DNA of 64,000 nt from Reinekea marinisedimentorum (GTDB lineage: Bacteria; Pseudomonadota; Gammaproteobacteria; Pseudomonadales; Natronospirillaceae), in assembly GCF_004341165.1 (NCBI RefSeq), contig NZ_SLZR01000011.1, positions 62,001 through 126,000 of the forward strand, read 5' to 3'. The stretch's first letter is position 1. Every line of letters begins with the position of its first letter. Shown here one piece after another: positions 8,900 through 17,616 of the stretch. A program made the translations under genes and the position numbers. Below the pieces are notes generated by a model that made no database searches, was not told the origin of the DNA, and saw nothing but the letters and a program-made list of their open reading frames with translations.

Positions 8900-10174
8900 A
8901 TGAAACTGGAATCCATCGCACTTCATCACGGTTACACCTCTGAAGAAACCACTAAGGCAGCTGCCGTGCCTATTTACCAGACCACGTCTTACACCTTTGA
9001 CAACACCCAGCACGGTGCAGACCTGTTTGATCTGAAGGTAGAAGGCAATATCTACACACGCATTATGAACCCGACAACCGCCGTACTGGAGCAGCGCGTT
9101 GCCGCAATGGAAGGTGGCATTGGCGCACTGGCCGTGGCTTCCGGTATGACCGCCATTACCTACGCGCTGCAGTGCATCTGCCGAGCCGGTGATAACATCG
9201 TTAGCACCAGCCAACTGTATGGCGGCACCTACAACCTGTTTGCCCACAGCTTTCCGACGCAGGGTATTGAGGTACGCATGGCGGCGTACGATGATTACGC
9301 CACGCTGGAATCCCACATTGATGATAAAACCAAAGCACTGTTCTGCGAATCTATCGGCAACCCGGCCGGCAACGTGGTTGACCTGCAAAAGCTTGCGGAT
9401 ATCGCCCATAAATACGGCGTGCCACTGATTGTCGATAACACCGTAGCAACCCCTTACCTGTGCAAACCGTTTGAGCACGGTGCTGATATCGTGGTGCACT
9501 CACTGACCAAATATATTGGTGGTCACGGCACCTCGATTGGTGGTGCGATTGTTGATTCCGGTAAATTTGACTGGGCGGCGAACAAAGACCGTTTCCCAAT
9601 GCTGAACGAACCAGACCCGGCCTACCACGGCGTGGTTTACACCGAAGCGTTAGGCCCAGCCGCTTACATTGGGCGCTGCCGCGTTATTCCTCTGCGCAAC
9701 ACCGGTGCTGCTATCTCACCCATGAATGCCTTTATGATCATGCAGGGACTGGAAACACTCGGCCTGCGCATGGAACGCCACTGCGAAAACGCCGAGGCTC
9801 TGGCCAATTACCTGCAGAATCATGAGAAAGTGAACTGGGTGAACTACGCCGCCCTGCCCGACAGCCCATACAATACAACCTGCCAGAAAATTTGTGGCGG
9901 CAAAGCATCCGGCATTTTGAGCTTTGGCATTAAAGGTGGAAAAGAAGCTGGCGCGCAGTTCATTGATGCACTGCAAATGATCTTACGCCTGGTCAACATT
10001 GGTGATGCTAAATCACTGGCTTGCCACCCGGCTACCACAACTCACCGCCAGCTCAAGGAAGAAGAACTGGCGAAAGCCGGGGTCTCTGAAGACCTGGTGC
10101 GTATCTCGGTGGGCATTGAGCACATTGACGATATTATTGCGGATATTGAGCAGGCGCTGGCGGCTGTAAAGTAA
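8900..10174 (+). CDS. metY: O-acetylhomoserine aminocarboxypropyltransferase (sulfhydrylase)
   Basis: PLP enzyme of the Cys/Met metabolism family that makes homocysteine from O-acetylhomoserine and sulfide. 424 residues, full length. The Schiff-base lysine is Lys204 in HSLTKYIGGHG; the substrate-loop motifs YTRIMNPTT, ASGMTA and SLYGGT-like SQLYGGTYNLF are present. The long insertion after the lysine (DSGKFDWAANKDRFP) distinguishes MetY from cystathionine gamma-synthase. The 200-base upstream region holds no SAM riboswitch or obvious operator that I recognise. Single gene followed by a hairpin. Confidence 0.95.
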   Translation: MKLESIALHHGYTSEETTKAAAVPIYQTTSYTFDNTQHGADLFDLKVEGNIYTRIMNPTTAVLEQRVAAMEGGIGALAVASGMTAITYALQCICRAGDNIVSTSQLYGGTYNLFAHSFPTQGIEVRMAAYDDYATLESHIDDKTKALFCESIGNPAGNVVDLQKLADIAHKYGVPLIVDNTVATPYLCKPFEHGADIVVHSLTKYIGGHGTSIGGAIVDSGKFDWAANKDRFPMLNEPDPAYHGVVYTEALGPAAYIGRCRVIPLRNTGAAISPMNAFMIMQGLETLGLRMERHCENAEALANYLQNHEKVNWVNYAALPDSPYNTTCQKICGGKASGILSFGIKGGKEAGAQFIDALQMILRLVNIGDAKSLACHPATTTHRQLKEEELAKAGVSEDLVRISVGIEHIDDIIADIEQALAAVK

Positions 10175-10198
10175 GTCTGCTCTCTCATTAGCCGTATG

Positions 10199-10224
10199 AT
10201 GCCTGCCTCACCGAAGGCGGGCAT
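10199..10224 (+). terminator. hairpin downstream of metY, possible terminator
   Basis: Arms ATGCCTGCCT and AGGCGGGCAT pair with one mismatch around loop CACCGA, 25 bases after the stop. The T-run is absent. Confidence 0.4.
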
Positions 10225-10284
10225 GCTCTAAAACTTCCAGCTTGATTCAGGTACATAAAATTTATATCTTCATACAAAATAGCA

Positions 10285-11172
10285 GTGAAAGATCCTATTG
10301 TGGCGAGCACATTCTCAAACATTAAATGGGATGATCTTAAGATAGTCCTATCAGTTGCAGAGCAAGGCTCGCTAACCGGTGCTGCTGCCTATCTAGACAC
10401 AACTGAAAGCACTGTATCGAGAAGACTCTCCAGCATCGAAAACCAATTAGGGCTTCGTCTGTTTGAACGTATGCCAACCGGCATGAATCCAACAACTGCC
10501 TGCAGCACGATGTTAAAGCACCTTTCATTAGCTGAAAGCGAGATCGAGAGAAGCATTAATGCGGCCAGAGAATCAACGCTATCCGTTAGTGGAGTTGTTC
10601 ATTTAACGTCTGTTCCGATAGTAGCCAATCACATCATTATTCCGAACCTAAACATACTCACTTCAGCTTTCCCTGATGTCAGCCTGGATTTAATATCAAC
10701 ACAAGATGACATTAGCGTTCTGAATCGTGAATGCGATATTGCTGTTCGGATATCTCGCCCCAACAAAGAGCTGGATGCGATGACTAAGCAGATTGGAAAG
10801 ATTAAATACGCTGCTTATATCCATGAATTGCTCTTACCTAATGAGAAGCAAGTCCCTTGGCTTAGCTATGAAAGGAACAGCAGTAAACGAGTTCAGGCCA
10901 GGTGGATTATTAATCGAGTTGAGCAATTCCATGAGGCACGTACTCAGCTATCAATTAATGATAACGAAGCTGCTGTAGAGGCCATCAAAAGTAAGCTAGG
11001 AAAATCGCTACTGCCCACCTGCATTGGAAATAAAGTAGCGGGTTTAGTTCAGGTACCTTATCCCAACCTACCTGAAAGAGAAGTCTGGATTTTATTCCAC
11101 CCAGATTTAAAAGATGCCAAGCGCATTCGTGCGGTCATTGATTGGCTCGTCGATACATTTTCAAAAATTTGA
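10285..11172 (+). CDS. LysR family transcriptional regulator
   Basis: 295 residues. The N-terminal winged helix-turn-helix covers about residues 14-72 (WDDLKIVLSVAEQGSLTGAAAYLDTTESTVSRRLSSIE); the rest is a divergent substrate-binding domain. The reading frame begins with GTG at 10285; a second GTG at 10300 is an alternative. Base composition is visibly AT-richer than metY before it. The next gene, 101 bases on, is an AEC transporter, its probable target. The effector is unknown. Confidence 0.88.
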   Translation: MKDPIVASTFSNIKWDDLKIVLSVAEQGSLTGAAAYLDTTESTVSRRLSSIENQLGLRLFERMPTGMNPTTACSTMLKHLSLAESEIERSINAARESTLSVSGVVHLTSVPIVANHIIIPNLNILTSAFPDVSLDLISTQDDISVLNRECDIAVRISRPNKELDAMTKQIGKIKYAAYIHELLLPNEKQVPWLSYERNSSKRVQARWIINRVEQFHEARTQLSINDNEAAVEAIKSKLGKSLLPTCIGNKVAGLVQVPYPNLPEREVWILFHPDLKDAKRIRAVIDWLVDTFSKI

Positions 11173-11273
11173 AACCAGTAAAATATAAACGAATAGGGCC
11201 TTTGCATTTCTGTCGGTTCAAATAGGCCGAGCACCGGTTAGTCTTCGCGTACCTTTTTCAACGAAGACTCATT

Positions 11274-12215
11274 ATGGCCTCAGCTCCCCTTCTTTATGTT
11301 TTACTGCCGTCACTTATCATCATACTGATTGGAAAGCTCGTTAGCCTACGCTGGTTAAGAGACCCAAAGATCTGGAACTCAATCGATCAATTAAATTTCA
11401 GACTACTCATTCCTTGCTTAATCGTATCGATCTTAGCCAAGAGCAATTTAGACTCATACGAAGTTGACCAAATTGCTGCGGTGATACTTTTAACACTGGG
11501 CCTAATTGCGATTGGCCTTTTCGCGCTCTATCGATTAAATCTAATTAAAGATCTCAGCGCTGCGTCGTTCTCCAGTGTTTTCCAAACATCAACTCGCTGG
11601 AATACCACTATTGCCATCGTATTGATCAGCCAATTGTTTGGAGATAGCTACTTGGCGATCATTGCCGTCATCATGGTTATGTTTATGCCGCTGGCAAATG
11701 TTCTGAATATAACAATGCTCATCTACTTACTGAACAACGATCAAAACTCACTAGTCAGCTATATTTCAAAAATCCTAAAAAACCCGATCATAGTATCTTG
11801 TTTAGTAGGAATAGCGTTGAGTTACAGTCCTATCCAACTGTCTAATGCTCTGTTAACAGGGCTCAATCGACTTGGGCAAGCATCAGTCGCCACTGCACTT
11901 CTAAGCTTAGGTGCCGGAATTTCATTCAATATGAGTAGAACGGGGTTAATGGCCATCACGACGTCTTGCATCTTCAAGCTCGTCGTAATGCCAGTTCTGG
12001 TAATGATCTTAGCGCTACTAATTGGCATTGAGCACAAGTTGGCTTGCGTTATGGCCCTATCACTTGCCGCACCTACGGCGATGAATGGTTATGTAGTGGC
12101 CAAAGAAATGGGCGGCGATGCACCTCTATATGCAAACATCAGCTCAATTCAAACCCTGTTCTCATTCATTACGTTACCTGCCTGGGTTGCATCAATGAAA
12201 TACTGGGTTACCTAA
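11274..12215 (+). CDS. AEC (auxin efflux carrier) family transporter
   Basis: 313 residues and strongly hydrophobic throughout, with about ten predicted membrane segments in the two five-helix halves typical of the family (LLPSLIIILIGKLV at the N-terminus; FQTSTRWNTTIAIVLIS in the middle; PTAMNGYVVAKEMGGD near the C-terminus, the conserved half-site loop). It would export or import small organic acids or amino acids in the inner membrane. AT-rich like the LysR gene ahead of it, with which it likely forms a regulator-transporter cassette. Confidence 0.87.
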   Translation: MASAPLLYVLLPSLIIILIGKLVSLRWLRDPKIWNSIDQLNFRLLIPCLIVSILAKSNLDSYEVDQIAAVILLTLGLIAIGLFALYRLNLIKDLSAASFSSVFQTSTRWNTTIAIVLISQLFGDSYLAIIAVIMVMFMPLANVLNITMLIYLLNNDQNSLVSYISKILKNPIIVSCLVGIALSYSPIQLSNALLTGLNRLGQASVATALLSLGAGISFNMSRTGLMAITTSCIFKLVVMPVLVMILALLIGIEHKLACVMALSLAAPTAMNGYVVAKEMGGDAPLYANISSIQTLFSFITLPAWVASMKYWVT

Positions 12216-12348
12216 ATTATCAATAAAGGACAAAGACTTACTGCTAGCCGGTACAGCCGAGAACCCCTTGTGATTAACTAGCCCCATCTTAAGCAGCCTA
12301 TTGATTGTTTGGAGCCCACTTTTCAAAGTCGGCTCCCGCTAAAAAACA

Positions 12349-12837
12349 CTAAACGCCAGAACTCTGTGGCTCAACGCAAGGTTCACCCCTTTGAGGATCA
12401 TGTATCTCGCAAACCTGATTCACCTTGTAGTTAAAATAAACTGCGCCGAAGATGAACGACCAAGCGCCTTCAAACCACTCATCATCGTCTCTGTCTATTT
12501 GAAAAATGGTGTTAATCCGATTCTTAGCCTCAAATGCCCACAAAAGAGAAAAAGCCCATCTCAGTTGATCTGCGATCTTCAATAGATTCTCTACCGGTGA
12601 ACTGATTTCTAAAAAGTGCCTACCAATCATTATTGCAATAGAGAGGTAAGAAAACAGGATTATCATTGATATAAGCAGATCGGGTATTTTCTGATTTTTA
12701 TCAAGATAAAGGTTAAGCCTCTTCGATTGGCGCTTTATGTAAAAGGCGTTATAAACCCCTAGAGTTATCAGGTTTAAAACTACCAGACGAAATGTGGCTT
12801 GATCTTTAAATTCCTTCATCCAGGTTTGGTTTTGCAT
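12349..12837 (-). CDS. small membrane protein, DUF4234-like
   Basis: 162 residues. The opening (WMKEFKDQATFRLVVLNLITLGVYNAFYIKRQSK) resembles DUF4234 membrane proteins; hydrophobic segments occur at about residues 18-34 and 53-72. The C-terminal part is polar. A clear AAGGAG ribosome site lies ahead of the ATG on the minus strand. Function unknown. It sits in the AT-rich patch between the LysR/AEC cassette and the tRNA operon. Confidence 0.72.
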   Translation of the reverse strand: MQNQTWMKEFKDQATFRLVVLNLITLGVYNAFYIKRQSKRLNLYLDKNQKIPDLLISMIILFSYLSIAIMIGRHFLEISSPVENLLKIADQLRWAFSLLWAFEAKNRINTIFQIDRDDDEWFEGAWSFIFGAVYFNYKVNQVCEIHDPQRGEPCVEPQSSGV

Positions 12838-13290
12838 GTGTTCTCCTTGTTTTTATTCTGCGCAAAATTAGGTTTTCTGCTGCTTAATAAAGCAGCTGCA
12901 TCCATCGTTCATCGTTCTGATACACCTTCAGCCTGCTCGAATACCTGACTCCGCCCGCTTCACCGCAACCTATGAGCAGACCACGGACAGTTTTGTCTAA
13001 ACAGACCAAAAGTGCATTAAAAACACCTTTTTAGGCGGGAGCATTAATCGCGTAAAAATCAAACAGATGCAAGAAAATTATTCAGCCCAAATGAAAAGTG
13101 CTATTTATTTGCTACGTGAGTTGCTGCAGTTCATTGACTCAAGCGTTACAGCTTCTGACTTAAATAGCAGGCAATGAAACCGGGCGACTTTGGAAATTAA
13201 ACCAAACCCAAGCATCTGCAGCACTCAATAGAACCCGTTGGCGCCTATAGGATTCGCGTTACCTAGCTCAGCGGTTTTTCACGTTTATAA
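12838..13290. other. intergenic stretch without a supported gene
   Basis: About 450 bases of AT-rich sequence. The only structure I see is a short hairpin GCTGCTT/AAGCAGC at 12879-12896 just upstream of the DUF4234-like gene, without a T-run. No ORF with a ribosome site and no tRNA beyond those listed. Confidence 0.5.
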
Positions 13291-13293
13291 ACG

Positions 13294-13317
13294 AAAAAAG
13301 CAGCCATAAGGCTGCTT
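13294..13317 (-). terminator. second terminator of tRNA operon copy 1
   Basis: Minus-strand stem AAGCAGCC/GGCTGCTT with a four-base loop and a T-run (plus-strand A 13294-13299). An identical hairpin is found at 37878-37901 after the other tRNA copy. Confidence 0.8.
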
Positions 13318-13326
13318 CTTAAAATT

Positions 13327-13343
13327 CGGAACGGGAAAGAAGG
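13327..13343 (-). repeat. degenerate copy of the tRNA-Gly 3' end
   Basis: The 17 bases resemble the last bases of the tRNA-Gly (acceptor stem and CCA) with two changes, 116 bases downstream of the real 3' end at 13443. The same spacing is seen between units in the second tRNA locus. Confidence 0.65.
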
Positions 13344-13404
13344 ATGAACTGATCCGCATCCGGCGGCTGGCGCTCCAGTTCGGACCCCTTAGGGTCGCAG
13401 GCAT

Positions 13405-13429
13405 AAAAAATCCGAGTACTAAGACTCGG
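13405..13429 (-). terminator. first terminator of tRNA operon copy 1
   Basis: Minus-strand stem CCGAGT/ACTCGG, loop CTTAGT, then ATTTTTT, 14 bases after the tRNA-Gly CCA end. Confidence 0.85.
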
Positions 13430-13442
13430 CTTCTTTGGAATT

Positions 13443-13517
13443 TGGAGCGGGAAAGGAGGCTCGAACTCCCGACCCCAACCTTGGCAAGGTTGTGCTCTAC
13501 CACTGAGCTATTCCCGC
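13443..13517 (-). tRNA. tRNA-Gly (GCC), copy 1
   Basis: A 75-base tRNA with encoded CCA; the acceptor stem starts GCGGGAA and ends TTCCCGC, followed by TCCA. The anticodon loop CTTGCCAA gives anticodon GCC. The T-arm GTTCGAG is intact. It is the second gene of a tRNA-Glu/tRNA-Gly operon and is identical to the copy at 38129-38203. Confidence 0.97.
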
Positions 13518-13581
13518 ATATGAACCAACGCTTTCACTCATTGATTCTGTTCTTTCAGTAAACTCAACCCGAAGGTTGAAG

Positions 13582-13657
13582 TGGCATCCCGTAGGGGACT
13601 CGAACCCCTGTTACCGCCGTGAAAGGGCGGTGTCCTAGGCCACTAGACGAACGGGAC
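13582..13657 (-). tRNA. tRNA-Glu (TTC), copy 1
   Basis: A 76-base tRNA: acceptor start GTCCCGT, anticodon loop CCTTTCAC with anticodon TTC, T-arm GGTTCGAGTCC, encoded GCCA 3' end. It precedes tRNA-Gly by 64 bases on the minus strand; the copy at 38268-38343 is identical. Confidence 0.97.
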
Positions 13658-13682
13658 ACTGTGTACCTCAAGAACGAGCGCT

Positions 13683-13710
13683 ATAATACCGAAATATTTC
13701 TGCGATGCAA
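13683..13710 (-). promoter_or_regulatory. promoter of tRNA-Glu/Gly operon copy 1
   Basis: Minus strand: -35 TTGCAT (plus 13705-13710) and -10 TATTAT (plus 13683-13688), spacing 16, followed by a GC-rich AGCGCTCG discriminator as expected for a growth-rate-controlled stable-RNA promoter. The element recurs at 38369-38396. Confidence 0.8.
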
Positions 13711-13736
13711 CTTTTTTTCTTATATAAATCAATGAA

Positions 13737-14861
13737 TTATGAGTCTTTTTTTATACTGCGAGATAATTCCAGCTCATAGCTGGAATATATCGTTTCCCAC
13801 GCTTCACACTGCGGGCAGTGCCAAAGCATTTTGTCGGACTCATAGCCGCAGTGGGTACATATTTGAATATCGTGAGCATCGAGATTGTTATTGCTCAACA
13901 CGGACTTTATTACCGTAGTCACCTGAGCAGGCAACTCTGGAAACTGCTCCAGCCAATAGTCAACAACTATGACTGATTCACCCAGGCGCACCTTTTCTTC
14001 AATTGCAGATGTCCAGTGCGCTTCAAGTGGTTCGCCCGAAAGCTGGTGCAGTTCGATGACGACTTCCAGAATTCTCACCGATGGATGGCGCAAATAAAGC
14101 TGCTTGAGAAAATCAAGCATCCCATCGGCACTGTTGCCAGCCACCGCCAACAATTTGAGCGGCTTGATGGCGAGGTTTGTTCTGAGCGGGTCTTTTTCCA
14201 GTACATCGCGATAGTAGTAAGTGGCCTCCCCTACCCTTTGCTTTTCTACCGCCAGTACAGCAGACATATAGGCCGCGCGAGTTCCGACGTTCAGCTTTCT
14301 GGCTTTCTTCAATACCCTGGCAACATCAGCGATATCATTACTTTCTTGCAGGTCTTCAGCGTATTCGCAATAAAGATTGGCAAGCCGCAGACCACCGGAA
14401 CCAGGAATGCCATATTTTTCAATAAGCTCTACAGCCTGCTTCCAGCCTTTTTCTTTTTCCAGTATGGAAAGCCACAGACGAAAAGCATTCTTGGAAGTTT
14501 CGTCATCCGCCTCTTCCAGCGCCCTTAACAACACGCTTTCAGCATGGCTCAACACACCCGCGGAGTAATAATCGCGTGCAATCTCAATTTCCAGCTTGAA
14601 GGGCTCATGACCTTGCAAGCTGGCGGAAGAAATTGCTTCATGAATGGAAATAGCCTTATCAAACTCCCCCCTGCGTCGGAACAATTCGGCCAGCGCATAG
14701 TAAATTTCGACGTTTTCAAGGTTAATGGGGTAACGATTAAGCCAACGGGTTACATCACTTTCCATGATCTTCAGGTCGTAGTGGTATTCGCCCATAGGAA
14801 AGCGGCGCGACCGAAAGCGCTCAGGAAGGAGCTTTTCAAAATAAAGAAGCAGATTTTTCAT
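13737..14861 (-). CDS. lapB: LapB (YciM)-like TPR protein with rubredoxin-type metal site
   Basis: 374 residues. TPR-like helices fill most of the protein (for example ENVEIYYALAELFRRRGEFDKAISIHEAI at 47-75), and the C-terminus has the metal-binding pair CTHCG and CPQC (about residues 338-356) typical of LapB. In E. coli LapB works with FtsH to control LpxC and lipopolysaccharide synthesis. Oddity: the N-terminus (MKNLLLYFEKLLPERFRSRR) lacks the hydrophobic anchor seen in E. coli LapB. It starts 9 bases after the lapA stop, so the pair is co-transcribed and the assignment is strong from context, even though the sequence is divergent. Confidence 0.85.
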   Translation of the reverse strand: MKNLLLYFEKLLPERFRSRRFPMGEYHYDLKIMESDVTRWLNRYPINLENVEIYYALAELFRRRGEFDKAISIHEAISSASLQGHEPFKLEIEIARDYYSAGVLSHAESVLLRALEEADDETSKNAFRLWLSILEKEKGWKQAVELIEKYGIPGSGGLRLANLYCEYAEDLQESNDIADVARVLKKARKLNVGTRAAYMSAVLAVEKQRVGEATYYYRDVLEKDPLRTNLAIKPLKLLAVAGNSADGMLDFLKQLYLRHPSVRILEVVIELHQLSGEPLEAHWTSAIEEKVRLGESVIVVDYWLEQFPELPAQVTTVIKSVLSNNNLDAHDIQICTHCGYESDKMLWHCPQCEAWETIYSSYELELSRSIKKDS

Positions 14862-14870
14862 ACGTAATAT

Positions 14871-15071
14871 TCAGGATGATCGTACGAATCGCCCAAGAAT
14901 GATGCCCAATAACAGACCAAGGGCAAGGAAGGTGAGGTAAACAATGTAAGCAGGTATATCCGGAGAGGTCCAGGACAGGAACTGAAAGTTAACAATCGTG
15001 CTGTTAGACCAGCCAACCAGCCAGCCGACCACGAGCAAAACGACAATAAAAATCCATTTCAGTATGCGCAA
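14871..15071 (-). CDS. lapA: LapA-like inner-membrane protein (short form)
   Basis: 66 residues with two membrane segments (about 5-23 and 41-60), matching the DUF1049/LapA fold. E. coli LapA is 102 residues and carries a C-terminal cytoplasmic helix; here the protein stops at FVRSS right after the second segment. It sits between ihfB and lapB, the standard position. The loss of the tail parallels the missing anchor in LapB. Confidence 0.85.
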   Translation of the reverse strand: MRILKWIFIVVLLVVGWLVGWSNSTIVNFQFLSWTSPDIPAYIVYLTFLALGLLLGIILGRFVRSS

Positions 15072-15109
15072 GTTAAATCTCCACTAAAGAATGCGGGGAG
15101 CTGATTATA

Positions 15110-15400
15110 TCAGTCGTCGATGCTGTCGTTCACTGATTCACGCAGTTCTTTTCCCGGCTTGAAATGCGGAACGTATTTACCCTCCAGCTCAACTGATTCG
15201 CCGGTTTTAGGGTTACGGCCCACCCGTGGCGAGCGATAGTGCAGTGAAAAGCTGCCAAAGCCACGAATTTCAATACGCTCACCCTCAGCAAGCGCTTGTG
15301 CCATATGGTCTAACATGGTTTTAATTGCCAACTCTACGTCGCGAACTGACAACTGTCCTTGCCGGTCAACTATTCGTTCTATGAGTTCGGACTTAGTCAC
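15110..15400 (-). CDS. ihfB: integration host factor subunit beta
   Basis: 96 residues, full HU/IHF fold: [11 protein letters not shown] opening, the arm segment [26 protein letters not shown] with the intercalating proline, and [14 protein letters not shown] at the C-terminus. It bends DNA together with IhfA. The start codon is GTG, supported by a strong GGAGG site eight bases upstream. It is downstream of rpsA, as in other gammaproteobacteria, but a terminator separates them. Confidence 0.97.
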   Translation of the reverse strand: MTKSELIERIVDRQGQLSVRDVELAIKTMLDHMAQALAEGERIEIRGFGSFSLHYRSPRVGRNPKTGESVELEGKYVPHFKPGKELRESVNDSIDD

Positions 15401-15584
15401 AGTGAAATCCTCCGGTCGGTTTCAACTAAGTGCTTAATAATTAGACTAATTCAGCTTCAGAAATAACACAAGTATTTATTTTTAAACGACTTTTTTGACA
15501 TTTTGAAGTCATTCGCCCAGCCGGGATTTACACAGATACAGTTTGATCAAAAGATTGTGACCAACCACCAATAATTAACAGGCA

Positions 15585-15614
15585 TAAAAAAAGCCAGCAT
15601 TCAGCTGGCTTTTT
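15585..15614 (-). terminator. Rho-independent terminator of rpsA
   Basis: Stem GCCAGC/GCTGGC (plus 15593-15598 and 15604-15609) extended by A:T pairs and followed on the minus strand by a run of T; it starts 17 bases after the rpsA stop. Confidence 0.9.
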
Positions 15615-15630
15615 CATCAGAAAACAACGC

Positions 15631-17313
15631 TTAGCTGTTGCCTTCTTCCAGTTTAGCTTTGATCAGGTCACCAATAGTGGTTGGGCCTGCAGCTTCAACA
15701 GCTTTGTCTTTCAGCTCTTTAACCGCTGCTTTCTCGTCGTCTACGTCTTTCGCCTTGATAGACAGGCTGATTACGCGGTTCTTACGATCAATGCTAACGA
15801 TCTTAGCTTCAACTTCATCGCCTTCGTTCAGTACGTTGCGAGCATCTTCAACACGGTCACGTGAGATTTCAGAAGCCTTCAGAGTACCTTCGATGTCGTC
15901 TTCCAGAGTGATGATCGCTGCTTTAGCGTCAACTTCTTTCACAGTACCTTTAACGATGGTGCCTTTGTCGTTTTCAGCAGCGTATGCAGCGAATGGATCC
16001 ATATCCAGTTGCTTGATACCCAGAGAAATACGCTCACGCTCAGGATCGATAGACAGAATAGTGGTTTCCAGCTCTTCACCTTTCTTGTACTTACGTACAG
16101 CTTCTTCACCAGACTCATTCCAGCTGATGTCAGACAGGTGAACCAGGCCGTCAATGCCGCCTTCCAGACCAATGAAGATACCGAAGTCAGTGATAGACTT
16201 GATCTTACCAGATACTTTGTCGCCCTTGTTGAAGCGGTTACCGAAGTCTTCCCATGGGTTAACAACAGTTTGCTTGATACCCAGAGAAATACGACGACGC
16301 TCTTCGTCGATGTCCAGAACCATTACGTCGATGTCATCACCAACCTGAACAACCTTGGATGGGTGGATGTTCTTGTTAGTCCAGTCCATTTCAGAAACGT
16401 GTACCAGACCTTCAACGCCTTCTTCCAGCTCAGCAAAACAGCCGTAGTCAGTCAGGTTAGTAACTTTAGCAGTCACTTTAGCGTCTTCTGGGTAACGCGC
16501 TTTGATATCTACCCATGGATCTTCACCCAGCTGTTTCAGGCCAAGAGATACACGGTTACGCTCACGATCAAACTTCAATACTTTAACGTCGATCTCATCA
16601 CCAACCTGTACGATTTCGCTTGGGTGCTTGATACGCTTCCAAGCCATGTCAGTGATGTGCAACAGGCCGTCAACACCGCCCAGATCTACGAACGCACCGT
16701 AGTCTGTCAGGTTCTTAACGATACCCTTAACTTCTTGACCTTCTTGCAGGTTAGCCAGCAACTCTTCACGCTCAGCGCTGTTAGAAGCTTCTAGAACCGC
16801 ACGGCGAGATACAACAACGTTGTTACGCTTTTGGTCAAGCTTGATAACTTTAAACTCTAACTCTTTGCCTTCAAGGTGCAGAGTGTCACGTACTGGACGA
16901 ATATCTACCAAAGAACCCGGCAAGAACGCTCGTACGGAGCTAACGTCAACGGTGAAACCACCCTTAACTTTGCCATTGATAACACCAATAACAACTTCTT
17001 TCGCTTCGTAAGCTTTTTCAAGTTCTGCCCATGCTTCAGCACGTTTAGCTTTTTCACGAGAAAGACGAGTTTCACCAAAGCCATCTTCAACAGCTTCCAG
17101 AGCAACTTTAACTTCGTCGCCAACAGCAACTTCAATTTCGCCTGCGTCGTTCAGGAATTGAACGCGAGGAATAACACCTTCAGACTTAAGGCCTGCGTGC
17201 ACAGTTACCCAGTCAGAATCGATGTCAACAACAAGGCCAGTTACGATGGAGCCTGGCGCCATTTCAATTGTTTTTAAGCTTTCTTCAAATAAATCAGCGA
17301 AAGATTCAGTCAT
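15631..17313 (-). CDS. rpsA: 30S ribosomal protein S1
   Basis: 560 residues, with six S1 (OB-fold) domains: two shorter N-terminal ones for ribosome binding and four mRNA-binding repeats ([59 protein letters not shown], then [20 protein letters not shown]). It recruits mRNA to the 30S subunit. E. coli S1 is 557 residues, so it is full length. Codon use is strongly biased, as expected for a highly expressed gene. It has its own promoter and a long leader, which in E. coli is the site of autoregulation. Confidence 0.98.
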   Translation of the reverse strand: MTESFADLFEESLKTIEMAPGSIVTGLVVDIDSDWVTVHAGLKSEGVIPRVQFLNDAGEIEVAVGDEVKVALEAVEDGFGETRLSREKAKRAEAWAELEKAYEAKEVVIGVINGKVKGGFTVDVSSVRAFLPGSLVDIRPVRDTLHLEGKELEFKVIKLDQKRNNVVVSRRAVLEASNSAEREELLANLQEGQEVKGIVKNLTDYGAFVDLGGVDGLLHITDMAWKRIKHPSEIVQVGDEIDVKVLKFDRERNRVSLGLKQLGEDPWVDIKARYPEDAKVTAKVTNLTDYGCFAELEEGVEGLVHVSEMDWTNKNIHPSKVVQVGDDIDVMVLDIDEERRRISLGIKQTVVNPWEDFGNRFNKGDKVSGKIKSITDFGIFIGLEGGIDGLVHLSDISWNESGEEAVRKYKKGEELETTILSIDPERERISLGIKQLDMDPFAAYAAENDKGTIVKGTVKEVDAKAAIITLEDDIEGTLKASEISRDRVEDARNVLNEGDEVEAKIVSIDRKNRVISLSIKAKDVDDEKAAVKELKDKAVEAAGPTTIGDLIKAKLEEGNS

Positions 17314-17493
17314 TTAATTTAAGTTCCTAAGAGATAAACGTCGCAAATTATTCAATTCACGACACGGCCGTAATCCAGCTGTTACGGGTCTGTCATTATT
17401 CCCTAAATGATCGACGCTGCTGGTCAAGTGATCATTCAAGGCCCAGTTCGAATAGCGTTTAACACGTTAATTCGTCTGAAATCAGGGTGGCGT

Positions 17494-17521
17494 ATTATAC
17501 GGATGGCAGACAAAAACCCAA
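17494..17521 (-). promoter_or_regulatory. rpsA promoter
   Basis: Minus strand: -35 TTGGGT (plus 17516-17521), 16-base spacer, perfect -10 TATAAT (plus 17494-17499). This leaves a leader of about 170 bases before the rpsA ATG, long enough for the autogenous S1-binding structures known in enterobacteria. Confidence 0.75.
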
Positions 17522-17552
17522 GTGTTTTAACGGTTTTTCGCATACAAAAAGA

Positions 17553-17587
17553 ACAAAACCCCAACACTCTTGCCAAGTACCGGGGTT
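17553..17587 (-). terminator. terminator between cmk and rpsA
   Basis: Outer stem AACCCC/GGGGTT (minus strand) with an inner CTTGGCAAG dyad, followed by TTTTGTTC; ends the cmk transcript just before the rpsA promoter. Confidence 0.75.
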
Positions 17588-17616
17588 AAGCAGGGGTCTC
17601 ACCAGCGATTCTGCAA

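Noticed and set aside
12311-12336. Hairpin GGAGCC/GGCTCC between the AEC and DUF4234-like genes
   Set aside because: Stem is good but the T-run is on neither 3' side, so it is not called as a terminator.
16009-16794. 261-codon frame opposite rpsA
   Set aside because: Repetitive because S1 domains are repeated in the sense strand; antisense shadow.
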